A stretch of DNA of 7,359 bases, taken from positions 1 to 7,359 of the forward strand of contig JAFYCU010000117.1 in NCBI GenBank assembly GCA_017545095.1. The letters are read 5' to 3'. A program made the translations under genes and the position numbers. Position 1 is the stretch's first letter, and every line of letters begins with the position of its first letter. Shown here in pieces: positions 1-6,729 of this stretch. Origin of the DNA: Muribaculaceae bacterium (lineage in GTDB: Bacteria; Bacteroidota; Bacteroidia; Bacteroidales; Muribaculaceae). Below the pieces are notes generated by a model. It searched no databases, was not told the origin of the DNA, and saw only the letters and a program-made list of their open reading frames with translations.

Positions 1-114
1 AAGGCACGCCTTGCGAAAAACCAAGAACCGAGAACCAAGAGCCGAAGTCCGAGAACCAATCCCCCTCCTGGAGGGGTTAGGGGAGGCCACGAGACTCGTC
101 ACTCATCACTCAAA
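1..114 (+). repeat. Intergenic mosaic repeat, copy A (cut by window edge), upstream of nqrB
   Basis: Partial first copy of a repeat family seen four times here. It opens inside the core hairpin: the truncated left arm is 1-5 and the right arm GCCTTGCGA is 8-16. Next come six 7-bp units in perfect register at 16-57 (AAAAACC, AAGAACC, GAGAACC, AAGAGCC, GAAGTCC, GAGAACC). A perfect dyad follows, CCCCTCC at 62-68 and GGAGGGG at 70-76, then TTAGGGGAGGCC at 77-88. The second 7-bp array is ACTCGTC, ACTCATC, ACTCAAA at 94-114. An AT-rich stretch (115-137) separates it from the nqrB start. All of this is read directly from the sequence; the function is unknown. Confidence 0.85.
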
Positions 115-137
115 TAGCTTGTTTACTTTAATTATTT

Positions 138-1343
138 ATGAACGCATTAAGAAAATACATGAACAAGATCAAGCCAGCCTTTATGCCCGGAGGACGGCTG
201 GCGAAATTGCAGTCGGTCTACGACGGCATGGAGACGTTCTTGTTCACGCCCAACACCACATCCGCCTCGGGCGTACATATCCACGACGGCAACGACCTCA
301 AGCGCACCATGATCACCGTGGTGGTGGCGCTGCTGCCGTGTCTGTTCTTCGGCATGTATAACATCGGCTTGCAGCACTTTCTGGCCATCGGACAACCCGA
401 CGCCTCGTGCTGGACGATGTTCGTCTACGGCCTGCTGGCCCTGCTACCCTGCATCGTGGTGAGCTATGTGGTGGGACTCGGCATCGAGTTCGTCGCCGCA
501 CAAATTCACCACAAGGAGATTCAGGAGGGTTTCCTGGTCACCGGCATCCTCATCCCGCTCATTGTGCCCATCAACACCCCGCTGTGGATGGTGGCCGTGG
601 CCACGGCATTTGCGGTGATATTCGCCAAAGAGGTGTTTGGTGGCACGGGTATGAACATCTTCAACGTAGCCCTCATCACCCGCGCATTCCTGTTCTTCGC
701 CTACCCGTCGCGCATGAGCGGTGACGCGGCCTTTGTCAAGACCGACGGCATTCTGGGCATTGGCGACGGCCAGGTGGTGGACGGCTTCACCGGGGCCACA
801 CCGCTGGGACAGATTGCCACCCATGTGGGCGACACGCTGCAATTAAATAATGTGGTGGGCTCGCCCATCGGCACCTGCGACGCCTTTATGGGCACCATTG
901 CCGGCTCGCCTGGCGAGACCTCGATGGTGGCCATCCTCATCGGCGCAGCCCTGCTGCTCATCACCGGCATCGCCTCGTGGCGCGTGATGTGCTCGGTGTT
1001 TGCCGGTGGACTGGCCATGGCCGCACTGGCCCACGCCTTCCCCACCCCCACCTACGCCGCCTCGATGCTCGACCCGCTGACGCAGCTGTGTTACGGCGGC
1101 TTTGCCTTCGCCGCCGTGTTCATGGCCACCGACCCGGTGACCGGAGCACGCACCTGCACCGGGCAATACATCTACGGCTTTATGATTGGCGTGCTGGCCA
1201 TCCTGATTCGCGTGTATAACGGAGGATACCCCGAGGGAGCCATGCTCGCCGTGCTGCTCATGAACGCCTTCGCGCCACTCATCGACCACTGCGTGGTTTC
1301 GTTCAACATCAAGCGCCGCGAACAACGCGTCGCTGCTAAATAA
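138..1343 (+). CDS. nqrB: Na+-translocating NADH:quinone oxidoreductase subunit B
   Basis: NqrB is a large integral inner-membrane subunit of Na+-NQR. It carries a covalently bound FMN and, in the Vibrio enzyme, riboflavin and quinone sites. The 401-residue protein is close to the usual family length. The flavinylation motif DGFTGAT lies at residues 215-221, so Thr221 is the expected FMN acceptor. Other family-typical stretches are KEIQEGFLVTG (126-136), GMNIFNVAL (171-179) and FMATDPVTG (328-336). Hydrophobic segments lie near residues 58-76, 94-120, 133-165, 262-301, 318-332, 345-360 and 366-382. The start at 138 keeps the conserved N-terminus (MNALRKYMNKIKP). No Shine-Dalgarno sequence is visible, but the upstream bases are AT-rich, as is common in Bacteroidetes. 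nqrC follows after 17 bases. FMN attachment needs ApbE, which is not in this window. Confidence 0.97.
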   Translation: MNALRKYMNKIKPAFMPGGRLAKLQSVYDGMETFLFTPNTTSASGVHIHDGNDLKRTMITVVVALLPCLFFGMYNIGLQHFLAIGQPDASCWTMFVYGLLALLPCIVVSYVVGLGIEFVAAQIHHKEIQEGFLVTGILIPLIVPINTPLWMVAVATAFAVIFAKEVFGGTGMNIFNVALITRAFLFFAYPSRMSGDAAFVKTDGILGIGDGQVVDGFTGATPLGQIATHVGDTLQLNNVVGSPIGTCDAFMGTIAGSPGETSMVAILIGAALLLITGIASWRVMCSVFAGGLAMAALAHAFPTPTYAASMLDPLTQLCYGGFAFAAVFMATDPVTGARTCTGQYIYGFMIGVLAILIRVYNGGYPEGAMLAVLLMNAFAPLIDHCVVSFNIKRREQRVAAK

Positions 1344-1346
1344 AAT

Positions 1347-1351
1347 GGAGG
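1347..1351 (+). promoter_or_regulatory. Shine-Dalgarno sequence of nqrC
   Basis: GGAGG lies 9 bases before the nqrC ATG at 1361, in the 17-base gap after the nqrB stop. It is the only clear ribosome binding site among the five nqr genes here. The other four starts are preceded by a mosaic repeat instead. Confidence 0.6.
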
Positions 1352-1360
1352 ACATCGACT

Positions 1361-2074
1361 ATGAACAAGAACAGCAACATCTATCAAATTGTCTATGCCT
1401 CGGTGATGGTTCTGATTGTGGGCGTGGCACTGGCGTTCATCTATATGGCCCTCAAGCCCAAGCAGGACGTGAACATCGCCAACGACAAGCGCAGCCAAAT
1501 CCTGGCCTCGCTGCACATCACCGCACCGAGCGAGAGCGAGATTCCAGCCACCTACGAGAAATATGTGACCCGCGACCTGCTCGTTGACCACGAGGGCAAC
1601 ATTGTGGACTCGACCCGAAACGCGGCCTTTGAGGTCGACATGAAGAAGAACATGAAGCTCGCCGAGGCCGACCGCCAGCTCCCCGTGCTGGAGTGCACGC
1701 TCGACGACGGCAGCAAGAAATATGTGATTCCCGTTCGCGGGGCCGGCCTGTGGGGACCCATCTGGGGCTTCGTGGCCGTGGATGCCAACGGCAACACCAT
1801 CTATGGCGCCAACTTCTCGCACGAGGGCGAGACACCCGGACTGGGCGCACGCATCACCGAAGAACCCTTCCAGCAACAGTTTGCCGGAAAGCAGATTTTC
1901 AAGGAAGGAGCGTTCAAAAGCGTGAGCGTGATGAAAAAAGGTCAAACGCCCACTGACGGCAGCGACTACGTTGACGCCATCAGCGGAGCCACCATCACCA
2001 GCCGGGGCGTGAGCGCCATGATGCAGAACTGCATCGCTCCCTACGAGCCGTTCCTCAAAAATTTAAAACAATAA
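1361..2074 (+). CDS. nqrC: Na+-translocating NADH:quinone oxidoreductase subunit C
   Basis: NqrC is the periplasm-facing flavoprotein subunit of Na+-NQR, anchored by one N-terminal helix. In the 237-residue product the helix spans about residues 9-31, followed by a soluble FMN-binding domain. The flavinylation motif DAISGAT is at residues 205-211, making Thr211 the expected covalent FMN site. The stretch GAGLWGPIWGFVAV (127-140) and HEGETPGLGARI (154-165) are typical of the NqrC/RnfG FMN-binding family. Length is slightly below the Vibrio protein (about 257), as is common in Bacteroidetes. The start is supported by the GGAGG at 1347-1351 and by the tight spacing to nqrB, which implies co-transcription. 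The gene ends one base before the next mosaic repeat. Confidence 0.96.
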   Translation: MNKNSNIYQIVYASVMVLIVGVALAFIYMALKPKQDVNIANDKRSQILASLHITAPSESEIPATYEKYVTRDLLVDHEGNIVDSTRNAAFEVDMKKNMKLAEADRQLPVLECTLDDGSKKYVIPVRGAGLWGPIWGFVAVDANGNTIYGANFSHEGETPGLGARITEEPFQQQFAGKQIFKEGAFKSVSVMKKGQTPTDGSDYVDAISGATITSRGVSAMMQNCIAPYEPFLKNLKQ

Positions 2075-2075
2075 T

Positions 2076-2290
2076 GGCCTCCCCAAACCACTCCTTAAGG
2101 AGGAACTTATAAAGAGGCAAGAATAGAGAACCAAGAGCACAATCAGTCAAAAGGTCACAAGTCACCGCCTTGCGAAAAACCAAGAACAAAGAACCAAGAA
2201 CAAAGAGCCGAAGTCCAAAAACCAATCCCCCCTCTTTAGGAGGGGTTAGGGGAAGCCTTGAGGCCAAGAGGCTCATAACTGCCAACTGCT
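2076..2290 (+). repeat. Intergenic mosaic repeat, copy B, between nqrC and nqrD
   Basis: Complete copy filling the whole gap. A left inverted block at 2076-2103 contains the perfect palindrome CTCCTTAAGGAG (2091-2102). It is followed by GAGCACAATCAGTC (2135-2148) and a degraded hairpin whose right arm GCCTTGCGA is 2167-2175. Seven 7-bp units in perfect register occupy 2175-2223 (AAAAACC, AAGAACA, AAGAACC, AAGAACA, AAGAGCC, GAAGTCC, AAAAACC). The right inverted block is 2230-2257 and matches the reverse complement of the left block at 22 of 28 positions. A short second array (CTCATAA, CTGCCAA, CTGCT) at 2272-2290 abuts the nqrD ATG. Compared with copies C and D the hairpin left arm is altered (TCACAAGTC) and no longer pairs perfectly. 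Confidence 0.9.
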
Positions 2291-2914
2291 ATGCTATCGA
2301 AAAAGAATAAAGAAGCCCTGTTTAACCCGCTGTCGAAGGACAACCCCGTGCTGGTGCAGATTCTGGGCATCTGCTCCACGCTGGCCGTGACGGCGAGTCT
2401 GAAGCCGGCCATCGTCATGGGCATCGCCGTGATTGCCGTGCTGGCATTCAGCAACGTGATTATCTCACTCATCCGCACAACCATCCCCACCACCATTCGC
2501 ATCATCGTGCAGCTGGTGGTTGTGGCAGCACTGGTGATTATCGTGCAGCAATTCCTTGTGGCCTACACCTACGACGTGAGCAAGCAGCTCTCGGTGTTCA
2601 TCGGCCTGATCATCACCAACTGCATCCTCATGGGCCGATTGGAGGCCTTCGCGCTCAACAACCGCCCTTGGCCGGCATTCCTCGACGGCATTGGCAACGG
2701 ACTGGGCTACACCGCCATCCTGGTGATTGTGGCATACTTCCGCGAACTCCTTGGCAGCGGCACCCTGCTGGGCTACCAGGTGATTCCACAGTGGTGCTAC
2801 GACCACGGCTACGAGAACAACGGACTGATGATTCTGCCCCCAATGGCACTCATCACCGTGGCTTGCATCATCTGGGTGCACCGAGCACGCAACAAAGAAC
2901 TGCAAGAGATTTAA
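2291..2914 (+). CDS. nqrD: Na+-translocating NADH:quinone oxidoreductase subunit D
   Basis: NqrD is a small polytopic subunit that forms an inverted-topology pair with NqrE. In the Vibrio enzyme the pair holds an intramembrane 2Fe-2S cluster through two cysteines from each subunit. The 207-residue protein has about six hydrophobic helices. It has the two expected cysteines: Cys28 in LGICSTLAV (25-33) and Cys111 in LIITNCILMGRLEAFA (106-121). The N-terminal stretch FNPLSKDNPVLVQILG is family-typical and fixes the ATG at 2291. There is no Shine-Dalgarno sequence: the bases just before the ATG are the last units of mosaic repeat copy B. The protein ends shortly after a last helix near residues 182-197. 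Confidence 0.96.
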   Translation: MLSKKNKEALFNPLSKDNPVLVQILGICSTLAVTASLKPAIVMGIAVIAVLAFSNVIISLIRTTIPTTIRIIVQLVVVAALVIIVQQFLVAYTYDVSKQLSVFIGLIITNCILMGRLEAFALNNRPWPAFLDGIGNGLGYTAILVIVAYFRELLGSGTLLGYQVIPQWCYDHGYENNGLMILPPMALITVACIIWVHRARNKELQEI

Positions 2915-2915
2915 A

Positions 2916-3142
2916 TGCCTCCCCGCCCCCTCCTAAAGGATGGCTTAACAAGAGGCAAGAACCAATAACCGAGAGCACAATCAGTCAAAAAGTCGCAAGG
3001 CACGCCTTGCGAAAAACCGAAAAACCCAGAAACAAGAAACAAGAAGCAAGAGCCGAGAACCAAGCGCCAAATCCCCCTCTTAGGAGGGGCTAGGGGAGGC
3101 CGTGAGGCTCGTCACTCTTAACTCGTAACTCGTCACTAAACT
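2916..3142 (+). repeat. Intergenic mosaic repeat, copy C, between nqrD and nqrE
   Basis: Complete copy and the best-formed one. The left inverted block (2917-2936, with GCCTCCCC and CCCCTCCTAA) is complementary to the right block (TTAGGAGGGG at 3080-3089 and GGGGAGGC at 3093-3100). The core hairpin is perfect, with 9-bp arms: TCGCAAGGC at 2993-3001, a 2-base spacer, and GCCTTGCGA at 3004-3012. The first 7-bp array has an AAAAACC and an 8-base unit at 3012-3026, then six in-register units at 3027-3068 (ending AAGAGCC, GAGAACC, AAGCGCC). The second array is five units at 3107-3141 (GCTCGTC, ACTCTTA, ACTCGTA, ACTCGTC, ACTAAAC), ending one base before the nqrE ATG. Confidence 0.92.
2993..3012. 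other. Perfect hairpin of repeat copy C
   Basis: Arms TCGCAAGGC and GCCTTGCGA are exactly complementary around the spacer AC. The hairpin is followed by an A-run rather than a T-run on the + strand, so it does not look like an intrinsic terminator for nqrD. The same hairpin recurs in copy D, is degraded in copy B, and is cut by the window start in copy A. Confidence 0.8.
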
Positions 3143-3757
3143 ATGGAAGAACTCAACCTGTTCATCAAGTCGATATTCATCGACAACATGATATTCGCCT
3201 ACTTCCTGGGCATGTGCTCCTACATCGCCGTGTCCAAGAACGTCAAGACCGCCCTGGGCCTAGGCATCGCCGTGACCTTCATGCTCACGGTGACCATGCC
3301 CATCAACTATGCCCTCGATAAATATGTGCTGCAAGAGGGTGCGCTGTCGTGGCTCAGCCCGTCGCTCGCTGACGTGGACCTGAGCTTCCTGGGCCTGATC
3401 ATGTTCATCGCTGTCATCGCCAGCGGCACACAGCTGGTGGAGATGGCCGTGGAGAAATTCTCACCCTCGCTCTATGCGTCGCTGGGCATTTTCCTGCCGC
3501 TCATCGCCGTGAACTGCGCCATACTGGGTGGTGCGCTGTTCATGCAGCAGAAAGACTTCGGCAGCGCAGCCACAGCCACCGTCTATGGCTTTGGTTCGGG
3601 CATCGGATGGCTCATCGCCATTGTGGGGCTCGCAGCCATTCGCGAGAAAATCGCCTACAGCAACATCCCCGCCCCCCTGCGCGGCGTGGGCATCACGTTC
3701 ATCATCACCGGACTCATGGGCATCGCCTTTATGAGCTTCCTGGGAATAAAACTGTGA
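3143..3757 (+). CDS. nqrE: Na+-translocating NADH:quinone oxidoreductase subunit E
   Basis: NqrE is the membrane partner of NqrD and supplies the other two ligands of the intramembrane 2Fe-2S cluster. The 204-residue protein is near the usual length of about 200. Cys25 sits in YFLGMCSYIAVSK (20-32) and Cys125 in PLIAVNCAILGG (119-130), both in the positions expected from the Vibrio protein. Other family-typical stretches are MEELNLFIKSIFIDNM at the N-terminus and YGFGSGIGWLIAIVGLAAIREK (148-169). About six helices are visible. The ATG at 3143 gives the conserved N-terminus and lies directly after the second 7-bp array of mosaic repeat copy C, with no Shine-Dalgarno sequence. The stop is followed immediately by copy D. 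Confidence 0.97.
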   Translation: MEELNLFIKSIFIDNMIFAYFLGMCSYIAVSKNVKTALGLGIAVTFMLTVTMPINYALDKYVLQEGALSWLSPSLADVDLSFLGLIMFIAVIASGTQLVEMAVEKFSPSLYASLGIFLPLIAVNCAILGGALFMQQKDFGSAATATVYGFGSGIGWLIAIVGLAAIREKIAYSNIPAPLRGVGITFIITGLMGIAFMSFLGIKL

Positions 3758-3937
3758 AATAGAACCGAGAACCAAGAGCACAATCAGTCCAAAGGTCGCA
3801 AGGCACGCCTTGCGAAAAACCGAAAATACGAGAACAAGAACCGACAACCGAGAGCCAAGCGCCCCCCTCCAGGAAGAGTTAGGGGAGGCCACGAGGCTCA
3901 TAACTGATAACTGATAACTGAAAACTGATAACTCCCT
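3758..3937 (+). repeat. Intergenic mosaic repeat, copy D, between nqrE and nqrF
   Basis: Copy lacking the left inverted block: it starts directly with AGAACCG, AGAACCA units after the nqrE stop. The core shares a 51-base stretch (3776-3826) with copy C (2973-3023) with only two differences, including the perfect hairpin with arms 3796-3804 and 3807-3815. The first 7-bp array is less regular but has AAGAACC, GACAACC, GAGAGCC, AAGCGCC in register at 3836-3863. The right block (3864-3890) keeps TTAGGGGAGGCC, but its dyad is damaged (CCCCTCC then AGGAAGAG). The second array is the cleanest of all: CTCATAA, CTGATAA, CTGATAA, CTGAAAA, CTGATAA at 3897-3931, then CTCCCT directly before the nqrF ATG. 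Confidence 0.92.
3796..3815. other. Perfect hairpin of repeat copy D
   Basis: Identical in sequence to the hairpin of copy C: 9-bp arms TCGCAAGGC and GCCTTGCGA around AC, followed by an A-run. Confidence 0.8.
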
Positions 3938-5221
3938 ATGATACTCCTCAGTGCAACAACCACAGTCGCAGCCAGCGCGGTGATTTTTCTGGTCATCACG
4001 CTGCTGCTTGTGATTATCCTGCTGGTGGCCCGCCACTACCTAGTGGCCACCGGCAATGTGCAAATCGACATCAACGACGGCACCCGTGTGCTCGACGTGC
4101 CCAGCGGGTCCACCCTGCTGAGCACGCTCCAGAGCCAAGGTGTGATGCTCTCGAGCGCCTGCGGCGGCAAGGGCAGCTGCGGACAGTGCAAGGTGCAGGT
4201 CACACAGGGCGGTGGCGAAATCCTGCCCACCGAGACCGTGCATTTCTCGCGGCGCGAGCAGCAAGACCACTGGCGTCTGGGATGCCAGGTGAAGGTGAAA
4301 GACCACCTCGCCATCCAGCTTCCCGCCAGCGTGCTCAGCGTGAAGGAATATGAGTGCACCGTGGTGAGCAACAAGCTCGTGTCGTCGTTCATCAAAGAAT
4401 TCATCGTGGCCCTGCCACCGGGCGAGCACATGGACTTCATCCCAGGCTCCTACGCACAAATCCGCATCCCGGAGTATGATATGGACTACGACCGCGACAT
4501 CGACAAGGAGTCGCTCGGCGACTACCTGCCCACCTGGGAACAATACAACATGTTCTCGCTCAAGTGCCGCAACACCGAGCCCACCATCCGCGCCTACTCG
4601 ATGGCCAACTACCCCGCCGAGGGCGACCGGTTCATGCTCACCGTGCGCATCGCCACGCCGCCATTCAAACCCAAGGAACAAGGTGGAGGCTTCCAGGACG
4701 TGATGCCCGGCATCGCTTCAAGCTACATCTTCACCCTCAAACCCGGCGACAAGGTGATCATGAGCGGCCCCTACGGCGACTTCCACCCCATCTTCGACTC
4801 CAAGAAAGAGATGATTTGGGTGGGCGGCGGCGCCGGCATGGCCCCCCTGCGCGCACAAATCCTGCACATGACACGCACCCTCAACACACGCGACCGTGAG
4901 ATGCACTACTTCTACGGTGCCCGCTCGCTGAGCGAGGTGTTCTATCTGGAGGACTTCCTCGAGATTGAGCGCGAGTTCCCCAACTTCCACTTCCACCTCG
5001 CCCTCGACCGCCCCGACCCCGCTGCCGATGCCGCCGGCGTGAAGTACACCCCCGGCTTCGTGGCACCCGTGATGCGCGACACCTACCTCGGCGCACACGA
5101 GGCCCCCGAGGACTGCGAGTACTACATGTGCGGCCCAGCCATGATGAGCAAGACCGTCAACGAACTGCTCGACTCACTGGGCGTGGACCCCGCCAGCATC
5201 CACTACGACAACTTCGGATAA
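3938..5221 (+). CDS. nqrF: Na+-translocating NADH:quinone oxidoreductase subunit F
   Basis: NqrF is the NADH-oxidising entry subunit of Na+-NQR; it passes electrons from NADH through FAD to a 2Fe-2S cluster. The 427-residue protein has one N-terminal membrane helix (about residues 11-31). A plant-type ferredoxin domain follows, with cluster ligands Cys75, Cys81, Cys84 (SACGGKGSCGQCK) and Cys116. Next comes a ferredoxin-NADP reductase-type module. The FAD motif RAYSMANYP is at 218-226, GPYGDF at 277-282, the NAD-binding stretch VGGGAGMAPLRAQ at 295-307 and YMCGPAMM at 396-403. The C-terminus YDNFG is typical of the family. The ATG at 3938 gives the complete anchor helix and directly follows mosaic repeat copy D. 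No Shine-Dalgarno sequence is seen. It is the last nqr gene. Confidence 0.98.
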   Translation: MILLSATTTVAASAVIFLVITLLLVIILLVARHYLVATGNVQIDINDGTRVLDVPSGSTLLSTLQSQGVMLSSACGGKGSCGQCKVQVTQGGGEILPTETVHFSRREQQDHWRLGCQVKVKDHLAIQLPASVLSVKEYECTVVSNKLVSSFIKEFIVALPPGEHMDFIPGSYAQIRIPEYDMDYDRDIDKESLGDYLPTWEQYNMFSLKCRNTEPTIRAYSMANYPAEGDRFMLTVRIATPPFKPKEQGGGFQDVMPGIASSYIFTLKPGDKVIMSGPYGDFHPIFDSKKEMIWVGGGAGMAPLRAQILHMTRTLNTRDREMHYFYGARSLSEVFYLEDFLEIEREFPNFHFHLALDRPDPAADAAGVKYTPGFVAPVMRDTYLGAHEAPEDCEYYMCGPAMMSKTVNELLDSLGVDPASIHYDNFG

Positions 5222-5260
5222 AGCCTTTACACATCACTCACCCTTAAAAAATTCAACCCT

Positions 5261-6715
5261 ATGAATAGTTCAAGCAGTAACCAAGATATGAGCAACTCCA
5301 CCGGGTCAGCCAAGAAAAGCCACAAAGGGCTGTACATCGGCCTGGGTGTCGTGGCAGCTTTAGCCATCTTGGCCATCGCCGGATGGTATTTCCTGCGACG
5401 TGGTTCCGACTCCAAACTTGAGACCATGATTCCCGCCACTGCTTCGGCCGTGATACGCATCGATGCCGCACAACTCGCCGAAAAAGTGGGATTCGAAATC
5501 AATGGCACCGACATCCAACTGCCCAAACGCGTGGCCGACCTGGCTGGTGACGATGCCAAAGAGATTCACGAGTTCTTCGGCAAAATGAAGGAATCTGGCA
5601 TCAACCCCCTGGGAGGCATCTACGGCTTCGCAACCAACGAGGCCCTCACCGGGGCATTGCTCGTTCCGCTGTTCGACCAAGACAAGGCCAAAGCGTTTCT
5701 TGAAAAAGAGATGAAGGAAACCTTCTCCTCCATCGATGGCGGCTACTATTTTGCCGACACCGATGCCATCATGATGATCAAAAACGATGCTTTGCTCATT
5801 GGCGGCACCAACAACGGCGGCGACAGCGAAGCCATGAAGACCATGGCAAGCGAACTGATGGACGGCAAACGCGAGAACATAGCGGCAAACAGTGAGGTCT
5901 CTTCAAAACTGCACAACAGCAAAGCCGTGAGCCTCTACATCGACAACGAGAAGCTCTTCAGCCTGTTAAAGAAAATTCCCGAATGCCAAAGCTCCATTCA
6001 AAACAACCCCCTCTCGTTTTTGATAAGCTCCATAAGCTCATCGAGCATGACCCTCGACATCGACAACAATGTGGTCACACTCGCTTCCGACATCACCACC
6101 AAGGACAACGAGTACGAAGACTTCATGAAAACCATCTTCCACCCCGCAAGCAACGACTTCCTGCAGTATCTGCCCGCTGGCTGCAACGTGATGGCCGCCG
6201 CCGGCTTGAATGGAAAGAAGATCGCGTCGATGTCGCAAATCTCGTTCCTGCTCGCCAACCTGCCATCGGAGTTCAAGACAGCCATCGAAAGCATCAACGG
6301 CACCATCGCCGCTGGGGCAGCCGTAAATCCCAACGCCCCCACCGCTTCCACCTACACCATCCTCATCGGCTCGGACAACGCCAACACCCTGCTCAGCTTC
6401 ATCCGCGAGAACCTGCCCCTTCCGCTCAACACGGGCGTTGCCGGAAACTACGTTTACATCAGCAACGAAAACCAGGTACAGGCCGGAACGTTCGCGGCCA
6501 CAAGCGAGTGCAAGGATTTCTTCAACAACAACTGGCTCGCTGTTTACGGCTCGGTGGGCATCGCCAACTTCGAGTATAACGCCAACCTGGGAGTGAACTC
6601 GGCAAAAAGCTCCATGGCATCGTTCTACGTCAACGAGAACGGCAAACCGATAAAGCCCATCGAATGGGCCGTCGCCTTCGACCAGACAAAAAAACAGCTC
6701 AGCTCTGGGATGTAA
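5261..6715 (+). CDS. Membrane-anchored protein, DUF4836-like (tentative)
   Basis: A 484-residue protein of unknown function. A polar, Ser/Asn-rich N-terminus (1-20) with lysines (KKSHK) precedes one hydrophobic helix at about residues 24-45 (GLYIGLGVVAALAILAIAGW). RR and a large soluble part follow, probably periplasmic. The stretch MIPATASAVIRIDAAQLAEK (56-75) resembles the opening of the DUF4836 group of Bacteroidales proteins, where an Ile-Pro-Ala/Lys-x-Ala-x-Ala-Val stretch leads into a beta strand. This is recognition by eye, not a search result. There is no lipobox. It starts 39 bases after nqrF in an A-rich context, so it may be read through from the nqr operon; a second ATG nine codons in is possible. 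It ends abruptly at a boundary with unexplained sequence, so a truncated C-terminus is possible. Confidence 0.75.
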   Translation: MNSSSSNQDMSNSTGSAKKSHKGLYIGLGVVAALAILAIAGWYFLRRGSDSKLETMIPATASAVIRIDAAQLAEKVGFEINGTDIQLPKRVADLAGDDAKEIHEFFGKMKESGINPLGGIYGFATNEALTGALLVPLFDQDKAKAFLEKEMKETFSSIDGGYYFADTDAIMMIKNDALLIGGTNNGGDSEAMKTMASELMDGKRENIAANSEVSSKLHNSKAVSLYIDNEKLFSLLKKIPECQSSIQNNPLSFLISSISSSSMTLDIDNNVVTLASDITTKDNEYEDFMKTIFHPASNDFLQYLPAGCNVMAAAGLNGKKIASMSQISFLLANLPSEFKTAIESINGTIAAGAAVNPNAPTASTYTILIGSDNANTLLSFIRENLPLPLNTGVAGNYVYISNENQVQAGTFAATSECKDFFNNNWLAVYGSVGIANFEYNANLGVNSAKSSMASFYVNENGKPIKPIEWAVAFDQTKKQLSSGM

Positions 6716-6729
6716 AGCCCATGCGAACA

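Noticed and set aside
11..361. Open frame starting in repeat copy A and overlapping nqrB
   Set aside because: It runs through the heptamer repeat and then out of frame through the clear nqrB gene; its Arg/His-rich product is a shadow.
1172..1945. Long antisense open frame across nqrB and nqrC
   Set aside because: It is antisense to two well-supported genes. GC-rich codon use in those genes produces long opposite-strand frames, seen at every gene here.
2993..3012. Hairpin as an intrinsic terminator (also 3796-3815)
   Set aside because: On the + strand it is followed by an A-run, not a T-run. On the - strand the T-run comes before the hairpin. Neither fits an intrinsic terminator.
2668..3093. 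Open frame overlapping the end of nqrD and repeat copy C
   Set aside because: It is out of frame with nqrD, and its C-terminal part is a translation of the heptamer repeats.
16..3931. CRISPR array suggested by repeated short units
   Set aside because: The units are 7 bp and directly tandem, with no unique spacers of regular length and no cas genes.
5222..5260. Bacteroidetes-type promoter in front of the DUF4836-like gene
   Set aside because: No TAnnTTTG -7 box with a TTTG-type -33 box could be found in this gap.
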